Assembly: GCF_003387075.1 (NCBI RefSeq)
Contig: NZ_QUMQ01000001.1
Coordinates: forward strand, 4,464,001-4,528,000
Direction of reading: 5' to 3'
From: Asanoa ferruginea
GTDB lineage: Bacteria > Actinomycetota > Actinomycetes > Mycobacteriales > Micromonosporaceae
Length of the DNA: 64,000 nt
Under the pieces are notes generated by a model. That model was not told the DNA's origin, searched no databases, and saw only the letters and a program-made list of their open reading frames with translations. How positions within the stretch are numbered: position 1 is the first letter of the stretch; every line of letters starts with the position of its first letter. Shown piece by piece: positions 25,280 through 33,149 of the stretch. Position numbers and translations under genes: made by a program.

Positions 25280-26275
25280 TCACTCCTCGATGGCGGCCAT
25301 CGCCACGGGCGTGTAGCGGGCGCCGACCGCGGCGCCGACCGGGGCGGCCTCGCTGAGCTCGTCGCGCACCACGGTGCTCAGCTCGATCTCCGCCGCGCCG
25401 ACGTTTTCCGCGAGATAGCCGCGGCGCTTGGTGCCGGGGATCGCGGTGACCCCCTGCGCCAGCACCCAGGCTAGTGCTAGCTGGGCCGGGCTGAGGTTCT
25501 CCCGCTTCGCGATGTCACTGATGCGGTCCACGATGTGCAGGTTGCGGTCGAGGTTGTCGCCGGCGAGCCGGGGCCAGGTCTGGCGGTAGTCGTCGGCGGG
25601 CAGGTCGGCGAGGTCGCGGACCGCGCCGGTCAGGAAGCCCCGACCCAACGGCGAATAAGCGACAAAACCAATACCTAGCTCGTGTACGCCCGCCAGCACG
25701 CCATTCGCCTCGACGTCGCGGGTGAACAACGAGTATTCGGTCTGCACCGCCGACAGCGGCGCCGTGTTGTGTGCCGTCCTGATGCTCGCGGGTGCGGCCT
25801 CGCTGATGCCTAGATAGCGGACCTTGCCCTCGGCGACCAACTCGCCCAGCGCGCCGAAGCTTTCCTCGACCGGCACCGCGGGGTCCACCCGGTGCAGGTA
25901 GAGCAGGTCGATGTGGTCGGTGCCGAGCCGGTGCAGCGAGCGGTCGACCGCGGCGCGCAGGTAGTCGGGGTGGCCGTTGGCGGGTCCGATGATCTTTCCA
26001 GCCTGGTCCAGGGTCACTCCACCCACCTTGGTGGCGATCACCGCTTCGTCGCGCCGTTCCGCGAGCGCCCGGCCGAGCAGCTCTTCCGCCCCGCCCGCGC
26101 CGTACATGTCGGCGGTGTCGAACATGGTCACGCCCAGCTCGAGCGCGCGGTGCACGGTGGCCACCGCCTCCGCGTCGTCGCGCGTGCCGTAGGCCGCGGT
26201 CATGCCGAAGGTGCCGAGACCTTCGACGCCGGCGACCAGGCCCTGGGTCCCGATCGGGTGTTGTCGCAACGTCAT
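25280..26275 (-). CDS. Aldo/keto reductase
   Basis: A 331-residue TIM-barrel NADPH oxidoreductase. MFDTADMYGAGGAEELLGRAL holds the catalytic Asp and Tyr, VIATKVGG the Lys and LLYLHRVDP the His. LVAEGKVRYLGISEA and AIPGTKRR are the C-terminal cofactor motifs. This is the YajO/Gcy-like class that reduces aldehydes and ketones; the physiological substrate is unknown. The MmyB-like regulator downstream probably controls it. Confidence 0.9.
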   Translation of the reverse strand: MTLRQHPIGTQGLVAGVEGLGTFGMTAAYGTRDDAEAVATVHRALELGVTMFDTADMYGAGGAEELLGRALAERRDEAVIATKVGGVTLDQAGKIIGPANGHPDYLRAAVDRSLHRLGTDHIDLLYLHRVDPAVPVEESFGALGELVAEGKVRYLGISEAAPASIRTAHNTAPLSAVQTEYSLFTRDVEANGVLAGVHELGIGFVAYSPLGRGFLTGAVRDLADLPADDYRQTWPRLAGDNLDRNLHIVDRISDIAKRENLSPAQLALAWVLAQGVTAIPGTKRRGYLAENVGAAEIELSTVVRDELSEAAPVGAAVGARYTPVAMAAIEE

Positions 26276-26410
26276 CGTCGTTCCTCTCGCTCGTGTGCGA
26301 TCTCCACCCTGCGTCGCGCTGCTGTTCCTAGCGGCGCCCCGGTTATCCCCGACCTGGCAGGGCGAGGCTTGCCGGAATTTGTCGAGGACGTCTCATCGGG
26401 GTCGCTGCGG

Positions 26411-26440
26411 TTGACACCCCGGCGCGGGCGACCGTAGCGT
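26411..26440 (+). promoter_or_regulatory. Sigma-70-type promoter of the cbtB riboswitch transcript
   Basis: TTGACA (26411-26416) and TAGCGT (26435-26440) are separated by 18 bp, predicting a start near 26447, immediately before the riboswitch P1 stem. Confidence 0.65.
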
Positions 26441-26446
26441 CCGGGA

Positions 26447-26541
26447 CGAAGTGACGATGGTAGGAAGCCGGTGAGAGTCCGGCGCGGTCGCGCCACTGTG
26501 ACCACGTTCGCGCGTGGGAGTCAGACCCTCCGCCGTCACCG
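26447..26541 (+). promoter_or_regulatory. Cobalamin riboswitch upstream of cbtB-cbtA
   Basis: The conserved core GGAAGCCGGTGAGAGTCC, then GCGGTCGCGCCACTGTGA and GAGTCAGACC, is unmistakably the cobalamin-family aptamer. Terminal pairing is GTGACG (26451-26456) with CGTCAC (26534-26539), making a compact aptamer of about 90 nt. A purine-rich ribosome binding site (GAGGAGG) lies just downstream, so control is probably at translation initiation of cbtB. Confidence 0.9.
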
Positions 26542-26582
26542 AAACCCATTGTGGGACGCGTGATCCCGAGGAGGTTCGCCCC

Positions 26583-26804
26583 GTGTCCAGTCTTTCTTCT
26601 TCCGCCACCCCCCGCCCGGCCGTCCAGCCGGTTGCCATCCCGTGGCGTGAGCTCCAGCCCTGGCTCCTGTTCGGCGCCGTGCTGGCCCTGGTCCTGCTCT
26701 ACTTCGTCGGCACCGAGCAGGGTGTCTTCCACCTGATCGGTGGCAGCGGCGTGCACGAGTTCGTGCACGACGGCCGCCACCTCCTCGGTTTCCCCTGCCA
26801 CTGA
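26583..26804 (+). CDS. cbtB: CbtB cobalt-transporter subunit
   Basis: 73 residues with one membrane helix (WLLFGAVLALVLLYFVGTEQG) and a C-terminal His cluster (HEFVHDGRHLLGFPCH) typical of CbtB, thought to bind cobalt for CbtA. GTG at 26583 is set by GAGGAGG and lies directly downstream of the cobalamin riboswitch. CbtA follows 13 bp later. Cobalt import is repressed when B12 is abundant. Confidence 0.92.
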   Translation: MSSLSSSATPRPAVQPVAIPWRELQPWLLFGAVLALVLLYFVGTEQGVFHLIGGSGVHEFVHDGRHLLGFPCH

Positions 26805-26817
26805 CGGGCGGGGAACC

Positions 26818-27540
26818 ATGCTGTCCCCCCGCTCTTTGTTGATCCGCGGCATGCTGGTGGGACTGGCCGCCGGCGTGCTCGCATTCGTGTTCGCCTACCT
26901 GGTCGGCGAAGGCCCGATCGACTCGGCGATCGCGTTCGAGTCGGCGCACTCCGTTGACACCGGCGAGCCGGCCTTGGTCAGCCGCACGGTGCAGAGCACC
27001 TTCGGGCTGCTGACCGCGACGCTGATCTACGGCGTCGCGTTCGGTGGCATCTTCTCGATGGTGTTCGCGGCCGCCTGCGGCCGGATCGGCCAGCTCGGCC
27101 CGCGGGCGACCGCGGCCCTGGTCGGCCTGGCCGGCTTCGTCACCGTCGCGCTGGTGCCGTTCCTGAAATACCCGGCCAACCCGCCGGCGACCGGTTCTTC
27201 CGACACGATCGGCCGGCGTACGTCGCTGTACTTCCTGATGTTGGTGATCGCGCTCGCGACGCTGGCCTTGGCGATCTACATCGGACGGTCGCAGGTGGCC
27301 CGCTTCGGCGTCTGGAACGCGACCCTCATCGCGGCCGGTGCCTTCGTGGCGGTGATCGCCGTCGCACACGTCCTGCTGCCGCCGATCGAGGAGATCCCGG
27401 AAGGGTTCTCGCCGATCGTGCTGTGGAACTTCCGCCTCGCGTCCCTCGGCACGCAGGTGGTCGTCTGGGCGACGCTGGGCCTCGGCCTCGGCGCCGTCGT
27501 GGAGCGCAGCCTCCGCCGTTCGGCCGCCTTCAGCGCCTGA
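26818..27540 (+). CDS. cbtA: CbtA cobalt transporter
   Basis: A 240-residue integral membrane protein with about five to six helices (LIRGMLVGLAAGVLAFVFAYLVG, LIYGVAFGGIFSMVFAAACG, ALVGLAGFVTVALVPFLKYPANPP, LYFLMLVIALATLALAIYIG, VWATLGLGLGAVVE). The FLKYPANPP and SxDTIxRR segments are CbtA hallmarks. With CbtB it is the predicted B12-regulated cobalt permease that supplies the corrin pathway, whose operon converges on it from the other side. Confidence 0.92.
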   Translation: MLSPRSLLIRGMLVGLAAGVLAFVFAYLVGEGPIDSAIAFESAHSVDTGEPALVSRTVQSTFGLLTATLIYGVAFGGIFSMVFAAACGRIGQLGPRATAALVGLAGFVTVALVPFLKYPANPPATGSSDTIGRRTSLYFLMLVIALATLALAIYIGRSQVARFGVWNATLIAAGAFVAVIAVAHVLLPPIEEIPEGFSPIVLWNFRLASLGTQVVVWATLGLGLGAVVERSLRRSAAFSA

Positions 27541-27569
27541 GGTTTACGGCCTCCCGTCGGCCCCCACCG

Positions 27570-28409
27570 TCAATGGTGGTGGTCGGCGGGGTGGGCGTGC
27601 GGCAGTTGGGCGGCGCCCACCGCGTGCTCGTGGAACGGCAGCGCCACCCGGTATTTGCAGGTGTCGCAGTTGGCGCGGATGTCACCGCCCAGCGCCTCGG
27701 TGTAGCGCTCGACCACGATCTCGGCGAGCCCTTCGCAGTCACCGATCACGCCGGCCGTGCGCACGTCGGCGTCGCGGTCGTGCGCCCACTCCCGTGCCTG
27801 CGCTTCGACCCGCCGCGGCAGCACGCCGGTGAAGAGGAAATAAGGCAACACCACGATCCGCTGCGCGCCGAGTGCCCGGCACCGGTCCAGCCCGGCCATC
27901 ACGCCGGGCTGCGCGAGCGAGACGAACGCGTACTCCACATTGGCCATTGGGGTGGTCTCCGCCAGCAGCCGGGCGACCTTGGCGACCTCGGCGTTGGCGT
28001 CCGGATCGGTGGACCCGCGCCCGACGAGGAGGACGGTCGTGTCGCTGTCGGCACCGGTCTCGGCCAGTCGCTCGCGCAGCAGCGCCAGGATGCCCGGGTG
28101 CGGACCGAGCGGCCGCCCGTAAGCGAACGACAGCCCGGGATGCCGGGCCCGTTCGGCGGCCAACGAGGCCGGGATGTCACCCTTGGCATGCCCGGCGGCA
28201 ACCAGCATCAGGGGTACGCAGGCCAGCCGTCGCGCACCGGATCGGACCAACTCGGCGACCGCGTCCTTGACCGGTGGTGGCGAGAGTTCGATGAAGCCGC
28301 CCGCGACGGGGGCGTCGAGCGTCCGGCCGACCCGGGCGACGAAGCGGCGGAAGTCGTCGGCGCCCTGCGGGTCGGAGGTGCCGTGTCCGGCGATGAGCAA
28401 CGGGATCAT
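27570..28409 (-). CDS. cbiX: Sirohydrochlorin cobaltochelatase-like protein (CbiX) with His-rich C-terminus
   Basis: 279 residues, two CbiX/SirB domains in tandem. The LLIAGHGTSDPQ strand holds the metal-binding His, and PLMLVAAGHAKGDIP and IVVLPYFLFTGVLPRRV are the repeat signatures. It inserts Co2+ (or Fe2+) into a precorrin/sirohydrochlorin macrocycle. The last residues read HAHPADHHH, a likely metal reservoir. Its ATG overlaps the CobH stop (ATGA). Having CbiX together with CobN-type chelatase genes gives two possible cobalt-insertion points. Confidence 0.88.
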   Translation of the reverse strand: MIPLLIAGHGTSDPQGADDFRRFVARVGRTLDAPVAGGFIELSPPPVKDAVAELVRSGARRLACVPLMLVAAGHAKGDIPASLAAERARHPGLSFAYGRPLGPHPGILALLRERLAETGADSDTTVLLVGRGSTDPDANAEVAKVARLLAETTPMANVEYAFVSLAQPGVMAGLDRCRALGAQRIVVLPYFLFTGVLPRRVEAQAREWAHDRDADVRTAGVIGDCEGLAEIVVERYTEALGGDIRANCDTCKYRVALPFHEHAVGAAQLPHAHPADHHH

Positions 28410-29008
28410 GCGAGCGGGTCTCCGTAGAGCAGGGCATTCACGGCGGCTGCGGCGACCGCGGCGCCGCCGCGGGCCGAGCGGTTGGACAGTTGCGGTAGCG
28501 TGGTCTGGCGCAGGGCCGCCTTGGACTCGGCCGCGCCGACATAGCCGACCGGAAGCCCGATTACCAACGCCGGGCGGACCTCGCCGGCCGCGGCCAGGCG
28601 GATCAACTCGGTCAGGGCGGTCGGCGCGTTGCCGATCACCCAGATGGCGCCGTCGGGGTGGGCTTTGGCGGCCCGCCGGATGCCGGCCGCCGACCGGGTC
28701 AGCCCTTCCCGGCTGGCCAGGTCGGCTGTCGCTGTCGCGGCGACCAGACACGTGGCGGGGTAGGCCGTCACTCCGGCGGCGACCATCGTCACGTCGGTGA
28801 CCAGCGGGTTATTGGCCGCCAGCGCTTTGACGCCGGCCGTGAGCGCCTCCTCGTCGGTGACCAGGTCGTCTTGCCAGGCCGGGTCGGCGGTGGTGTGGAT
28901 GACCCGCTCGACCACGTCGCGGGTGTGCGGCGGCAGCCCGGTGGTGTCGGCCTCGGCGCGCAGGATCCGGTAGGACTCGGCCTCGATCGGGTGCACGGTG
29001 CGCTTCAC
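28406..29008 (-). CDS. cobH: Precorrin-8X methylmutase
   Basis: A 200-residue enzyme moving the C11 methyl group to C12 to form hydrogenobyrinate. VHPIEAESYRILRAEAD, VVERVIHTTADP (with the catalytic His), VTDVTMVAAG and VIGLPVGYVGAAESK are diagnostic. GTG at 29008 makes a GTGA overlap with the upstream cbiG-cobJ stop and is preferred, although GTG at 29017 is also in frame. Confidence 0.92.
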   Translation of the reverse strand: MKRTVHPIEAESYRILRAEADTTGLPPHTRDVVERVIHTTADPAWQDDLVTDEEALTAGVKALAANNPLVTDVTMVAAGVTAYPATCLVAATATADLASREGLTRSAAGIRRAAKAHPDGAIWVIGNAPTALTELIRLAAAGEVRPALVIGLPVGYVGAAESKAALRQTTLPQLSNRSARGGAAVAAAAVNALLYGDPLA

Positions 29009-30885
29009 GACAGCCACGCGTACTCCCGCGGTGTGACCATTCGCCCGGCCACCAGCCGGGTCCGGCTGGAGCCGACCAGCACCACCGACCGCATGTCCAC
29101 GATGGACGGATTGGATGACAGCTCGGCGAGCGTGGTTCGGTGCACCCGCTGGCCGGGCCGGGATGCGTCGCGGACCACGCCGACCGGGGTGTCCGGCGGC
29201 CGGTGTTTGCTGAGGATCTCCAGCGACTCGGCGAACTGGGCAACGCGGGTCTTGCTGCGCGGGTTGTAGAGGCAGGCGACCAGGTCGGCGGCGGCCACCG
29301 CGCGGAGCCGCTCGACGATCACTGGCCAGGGCGTGTGCAGGTCCGACAGCGAGATGTAGGCGTGGTCGTGGCCGAGTGGCGCGCCCAGCAACGCGGCGGC
29401 GGCGAGGGCGGCGGTCACCCCGGGCACCGCGTCGACCTCGACGTCGGCGCCGGCCAGTTCGAGCGCTGGCGACGCCATCGCGTAGAGGCCGGCGTCCCCG
29501 GAGCCGATCAACGCGACGGCGTGCCCTTCGGTGGCCAGTTCGACGGCCTCCCGGGCGCGCTTGGACTCCTCGCCCAGCACGGACGCGACGATCCTGGCGC
29601 CGGGGGAGAGGAGGTGGCGCACCTGGTCCACGTATTGGTCCAGGCCGACGACCACCGACGCCCTCCGCAGCGCGGCGGTGGCCCGCGGGGTGCGCAGATC
29701 CTCGGCGCCCGGGCCGATGCCGATGATCGTGAGCCGGCCGCGCGGCGTCAACCGGGCGACGGCGGCGGTCGCGGTCGGGGTGACCTGTTTCGGCACCACC
29801 AGCTGCGCGCTCCTGCCGGCGTCGCGCGCGGCCCGGAGCGCGGCGGCCTCGGCCACGCTCGGCGTGCCGACCGCGGCGCGTACGACCTCGGACGGGGTCG
29901 GCACGTCTTCGGTGGCGAGCTCTTGGGCGGGGAAGGTGAGCAGTGGCCAGCCGCGCTCCGCGGCCAGCGCGAGGATGCCGGCCTCGTCGGCCTTGAGGTC
30001 CACGGTGGCCAATGCGCGCACGGACGCAGGGTCGAGCCCGCCGGCGGCCAGGGCCGCGTCCACGACGCCGGCGACGGCTTCGGCGGTGACGCCGCGACTC
30101 GCGCCGACCCCGACCACCAACGACGGCGGCCGGTAGACGAGATCACCGGTCGCATCGGCCCGATCAGAGACGACCAGCCGCACCGGACCAGCTTCGCTGG
30201 CCGTGACGGCTCCCCGGATGGGGTCCCTTTCGCCAGCCGGAGGCGGCGGAACGGGCGTGGTCGCGTGGGTCTGGTCGGTGACGGCCTCGCGGATGGGGCC
30301 TCTTTTGCCGGCCGGCAGCCGCGGAGCGGGCGTGGTCGCGTCGCTCCCGTCAGGAGCGATTGGCGCGGCGGCGCGGTCACCGCTGGGCAGTGGGGGAACC
30401 GGCCAGGTCGCATCGGCGATCACGATCGCGCCCGAGCCGTCGAGCAATGCCCTGGTCACCCGAGCGACCGGCGATGGGTCGGCCAGGCGGAAGCCCAGGT
30501 CGGCGCCGAAGGTGTCGAGTGGTGGCAGGCCCAAGCTGTCGGTGGCGGTGGTGATGACCGGCTCGGCACCGAGCAGCGCACCGATCCGGCAGGCCGCGTC
30601 GTTGGCCCCGCCGTCGTGTCCGCCGGTCAGCGCGACCGCGAACCGGCCCGCCTCGTCGACGCAGACGACGCCGGGGTCGGTGTGCTTGTCGGCAAGCAGC
30701 GGCGCGATCAGTCGGACCGTCGCCCCGGTGGCCAAGAAACACACCACGACGTTGCTGCCCGCCCAGGCTGCGGCGAGCTGTTCGCGCACCGAGCCGTCGT
30801 GGGTGCGCACCTCGTCGGACCACGCCTCGGCGAGCCGCGCGGCCAGCCGGCGCCCAGCCGCCGTCGGCGCCACTACGCCGATCAT
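29005..30885 (-). CDS. cobJ: CbiG-CobJ fusion: cobalt-precorrin-5A hydrolase and precorrin-3B C17-methyltransferase
   Basis: 626 residues. Residues 1 to ~350 are CbiG: N-domain GSNVVVCFLATGATVRLIAPLL and ALTGGHDGGAN, C-domain VVGVGASRGVTAEAV. Residues ~382-626 are CobJ: LTIIGIGPGAEDLRTP, VALIGSGDAGLYAMASP, DAVPGVTAALAAAALLGAPL. CbiG opens the ring-A/ring-D delta-lactone, and CobJ methylates C17 with ring contraction. A 75-bp in-frame duplication (residues ~180-231) sits in the CbiG inter-domain region. The ATG at 30885 is supported by the family's MIGVVxxTAAGRR start; a longer frame through the upstream repeats is judged spurious. Confidence 0.9.
   Translation of the reverse strand: MIGVVAPTAAGRRLAARLAEAWSDEVRTHDGSVREQLAAAWAGSNVVVCFLATGATVRLIAPLLADKHTDPGVVCVDEAGRFAVALTGGHDGGANDAACRIGALLGAEPVITTATDSLGLPPLDTFGADLGFRLADPSPVARVTRALLDGSGAIVIADATWPVPPLPSGDRAAAPIAPDGSDATTPAPRLPAGKRGPIREAVTDQTHATTPVPPPPAGERDPIRGAVTASEAGPVRLVVSDRADATGDLVYRPPSLVVGVGASRGVTAEAVAGVVDAALAAGGLDPASVRALATVDLKADEAGILALAAERGWPLLTFPAQELATEDVPTPSEVVRAAVGTPSVAEAAALRAARDAGRSAQLVVPKQVTPTATAAVARLTPRGRLTIIGIGPGAEDLRTPRATAALRRASVVVGLDQYVDQVRHLLSPGARIVASVLGEESKRAREAVELATEGHAVALIGSGDAGLYAMASPALELAGADVEVDAVPGVTAALAAAALLGAPLGHDHAYISLSDLHTPWPVIVERLRAVAAADLVACLYNPRSKTRVAQFAESLEILSKHRPPDTPVGVVRDASRPGQRVHRTTLAELSSNPSIVDMRSVVLVGSSRTRLVAGRMVTPREYAWLS
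30203..30352 (-). repeat. 75-bp in-frame duplication in cbiG
   Basis: Two 75-bp (25-codon) units start at 30203 and 30278 on the plus strand. On the minus strand they read ATTPxPxxPAGxRxPIRxAVT, repeated. Confidence 0.78.
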
Positions 30886-31205
30886 CGTGACCCCCACGCC
30901 GGCGTGACGGAGTTGGTCGCGGCCGGTCGGCGGTCGGCCGCCGTGGGTGCCAGTGCACCGATCATCGTGACCCCCACGTGGGCGTGACGGAGTTGGTCGC
31001 GGCCGGTCGGCGGTCGGCCGCCGTGGGTGCCAGTGCACCGATCATCGTGACCCCCACGTGGGCGTGACGGAGTTGGTCGCGGCCGGTCGGCGGTCGGCCG
31101 CCGTGGGTGCCAGTACGCCGATCATCGTGACCCCCACGTGGGCGTGACGGAGTTGGTCGCGGCCGGTCGGCGGTCGGCCGCCGTAGGTGCCACTGCGCCG
31201 ATCAT
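30886..31205 (-). repeat. Four tandem 80-bp copies of the cobL-cbiG junction
   Basis: ATG codons occur every 80 bp, at 31205, 31125, 31045, 30965 and finally 30885 (the cbiG start). Each unit holds the first codons of cbiG (MIGxxAPTAADRR), then the last codons of cobL (ATNSVTPTWGSR) with its TGA, which overlaps the next ATG. The hybrid point lies where both genes read Arg-x-Leu/Pro-Ala-Ala, i.e. at a short GC-rich microhomology. Units are about 95% identical, so expansion is recent. Confidence 0.93.
31122..31205 (-). CDS. Micro-ORF 1 of four ATGA-coupled 27-codon ORFs between cobL and cbiG
   Basis: ATG at 31205 overlaps the cobL stop as ATGA. The frame encodes 27 residues (MIGAVAPTAADRRPAAT, then NSVTPTWGSR) and ends in TGA overlapping the next ATG. 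The same arrangement recurs for 31042-31125, 30962-31045 and 30882-30965. The last micro-ORF's TGA overlaps the cbiG ATG. GGGGG five bases before each ATG could serve as a weak ribosome binding site. Translation is inferred from the layout only, and the peptide itself is probably functionless. Confidence 0.4.
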   Translation of the reverse strand: MIGAVAPTAADRRPAATNSVTPTWGSR

Positions 31206-32356
31206 CGGGACCCCCATACCAGCGTGACCGGGTTGGTCGCGGCCAGGCGGTGCCGGCCGGCGATTTCCGCCAAGCGGTTTGCCTGCACCTGCACGCCGCC
31301 AGTCGCGTAGCCCGCCGCGGCAAGCGCGTCGGCGGCTGGTCCGACCGGTTCCAGCGCCGCGAACGCGGCCACCACATTGGTCGGGCGGCGGGCGAGCACT
31401 GCGGCGAGCACGTCGGGGCCGCCGCCGCCGACGAAGACCGCGTCGGGGTCGGGCAGGTCGGCGAGTGCGGCCGGTGCCGCCCCCGCCTCCACCCGCACCT
31501 CGACGCCGTGCCGGGCGGCGTTGGCGCGGGCCAGGTCGGCCGCGGCCGGGTCGCGGTCGACGGCGACGGCCGCGGCGCCGAACCGGGCGCACTCGACCGC
31601 GACCGAGCCGGAGCCGGTGCCGACGTCCCAGACCAGCGTGCCTGGTGCCGGGCGCAGGCGGGGCAGGGCGACCGCCCGCACCTCGGCCTTTGTGATCATC
31701 GAGTTGCGGTGGTGGAACGCGTCCTCGGGCAGCGCCCAGCCGTCCGGCACCCGGACCCCGCCGGCCAGCCAGCCCGCCGGGCCGCTGGAAAGGTCGCCGG
31801 CCAGTGAGATCACCACGTTGGGCTCGGCCCAGTCGCCGTCGGGGCCGGTCAGCCGCTCCTCGGGTGTGCCGAGGCGGGACGCGACGATCACCCGCCGGGA
31901 CCAGCCCTCCAAGGCCGCCGCCAGCGCGGGCGGCTCCGCGCCCGGGCCGGTCAGCACGGCGACCTTCGGGTAGGCGCGACAGATGTTGGCCGCTCGCCGC
32001 AGGCCGCCGTCGCGCCCGTGTGCGGACACCACGACCGCGTCGTCCCAGGGCAGGCCGAGACGCGCGAACGCCTGGGCGACCGATGACACCGCCGGTTGGA
32101 CGATCGGGTCGACGCCGGCCCGGCGCAGCGCGCGGACGATGCCGAAGAAGCCCGGGTCGCCGCTGGCCAGCACCGCGACCGGTCCATTGTGGCCAGTGAC
32201 TCGGGCCAGGGCGGCACCGACGTCGCCCATGACGACGCGTTCGGCGGATGACTCGACGGCCGAGAGGTGTCGAGCGCCGCCGACCAGCAGCGTCGCCGAC
32301 GACACCGCCGATGGCAGGGGGCTGCCGTCGTAGCCGAAGACCGTTACCTCAGCCAC
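31202..32356 (-). CDS. cobL: Precorrin-6Y C5,15-methyltransferase (decarboxylating), CbiE-CbiT fusion
   Basis: 384 residues. The N-terminal half is CbiE (VTVFGYDGSPLP, VAVLASGDPGFFGIVR, LTGPGAEPPALAAAL), methylating C5. The C-terminal half is CbiT (HHRNSMITKAEVRA, LVWDVGTGSGSVAVECAR, DPDAVFVGGGGPD), methylating C15 with decarboxylation. GTG at 32356 overlaps the cobM stop by 8 bp. Its stop once coupled directly to cbiG, and that junction has now been multiplied (see the 80-bp array). Confidence 0.92.
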   Translation of the reverse strand: MAEVTVFGYDGSPLPSAVSSATLLVGGARHLSAVESSAERVVMGDVGAALARVTGHNGPVAVLASGDPGFFGIVRALRRAGVDPIVQPAVSSVAQAFARLGLPWDDAVVVSAHGRDGGLRRAANICRAYPKVAVLTGPGAEPPALAAALEGWSRRVIVASRLGTPEERLTGPDGDWAEPNVVISLAGDLSSGPAGWLAGGVRVPDGWALPEDAFHHRNSMITKAEVRAVALPRLRPAPGTLVWDVGTGSGSVAVECARFGAAAVAVDRDPAAADLARANAARHGVEVRVEAGAAPAALADLPDPDAVFVGGGGPDVLAAVLARRPTNVVAAFAALEPVGPAADALAAAGYATGGVQVQANRLAEIAGRHRLAATNPVTLVWGSR

Positions 32357-33149
32357 GGCGGGACTTCAGCTCGTCGCGGGCGGCCGGGTCGGCCCGGCGG
32401 TGGCCGTGGAAGTGGCCCGGGTGGTAGAGGTGGCTGCGCGTGCCGTGGGCGGCCAGCGCCGGGCCGACCAGGAACAGCGTGTGCTTCCACAGCTTGTGCG
32501 CGCGGACCGTCTCGGCCAGCGTGCCGATCGTGCACCAGGCCAGCAGCTCGTCGGGCCAGCTCACCCGCGAACCCACCACGACCGGCGTCTCCGGCGGGTA
32601 GCCCCCGTCGACGAGCTGCTCCGCGAGCTGCTTGGCGCGCGCGGCCGACAGGAACACGGCCATCGTGGTGCCGTGCCGGGCGAAGTCGGCGATCCGCTCG
32701 CCATCCGGCATCGGGGTCTTGCCGCCCTCGAGCCGGGTCAGGATCACCGACTGGGCCACCTCGGGCACGGTCAGCTCGCGGCCGGCGGCGGCCGCGACCG
32801 CGGCGAACGCGGAGACGCCGGGCACGATCTCGGTGGTCAGGTCGAGCCCGGCGCAGGCGTCGAGCTGCTCGGCGACCGCGCCCCACAGGCTCGGGTCGCC
32901 GGAGTGCAGGCGGACCACGCGCAGGCCCTCGGCGGCGGCGCGGTGGTAGATGGCGACGACTGCCTCCAGCGGGACGGCCGCCGAGTCGACCACCTCGGCG
33001 CCCGGTCGCACGTGGTCGAGCACCTCGGCGGCGACCAGGCTGGACGCCCAGACCACCACGTCGGCCTCGGCCAGCCGGCGGGCCGCCCGCAGGGTCATCA
33101 GGTCGGCGGCGCCCGGACCGGCGCCGACGAACGTCACCCGACCGGTCAC
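32349..33149 (-). CDS. cobM: Precorrin-4 C11-methyltransferase
   Basis: A 266-residue uroporphyrinogen-III-methylase-fold enzyme: VTFVGAGPGAADLMTLRAARRL, VVRLHSGDPSLWGAVAEQL, EIVPGVSAFAAVAAAAG, SVILTRLEG. It adds methyl at C11. The C-terminus is extended by a His-rich tail (SHLYHPGHFHGHRR) beyond the usual end. GTG at 33149 overlaps the cobI stop as GTGA. Confidence 0.92.
   Translation of the reverse strand: MTGRVTFVGAGPGAADLMTLRAARRLAEADVVVWASSLVAAEVLDHVRPGAEVVDSAAVPLEAVVAIYHRAAAEGLRVVRLHSGDPSLWGAVAEQLDACAGLDLTTEIVPGVSAFAAVAAAAGRELTVPEVAQSVILTRLEGGKTPMPDGERIADFARHGTTMAVFLSAARAKQLAEQLVDGGYPPETPVVVGSRVSWPDELLAWCTIGTLAETVRAHKLWKHTLFLVGPALAAHGTRSHLYHPGHFHGHRRADPAARDELKSRRG

Noticed and set aside
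29140-30987. Plus-strand open frame of ~615 codons across cbiG-cobJ
   Set aside because: Antisense composition (Gly/Arg/Gln-rich), no motifs; the minus strand is clearly coding.
30886-31038. Longer start for CbiG-CobJ reading through the repeats
   Set aside because: CbiG homology begins exactly at MIGVV (30885); the extension is only repeat sequence read in one phase.
30886-31205. CRISPR or transcription attenuator
   Set aside because: Units are contiguous with no unique spacers and carry gene-end sequence.
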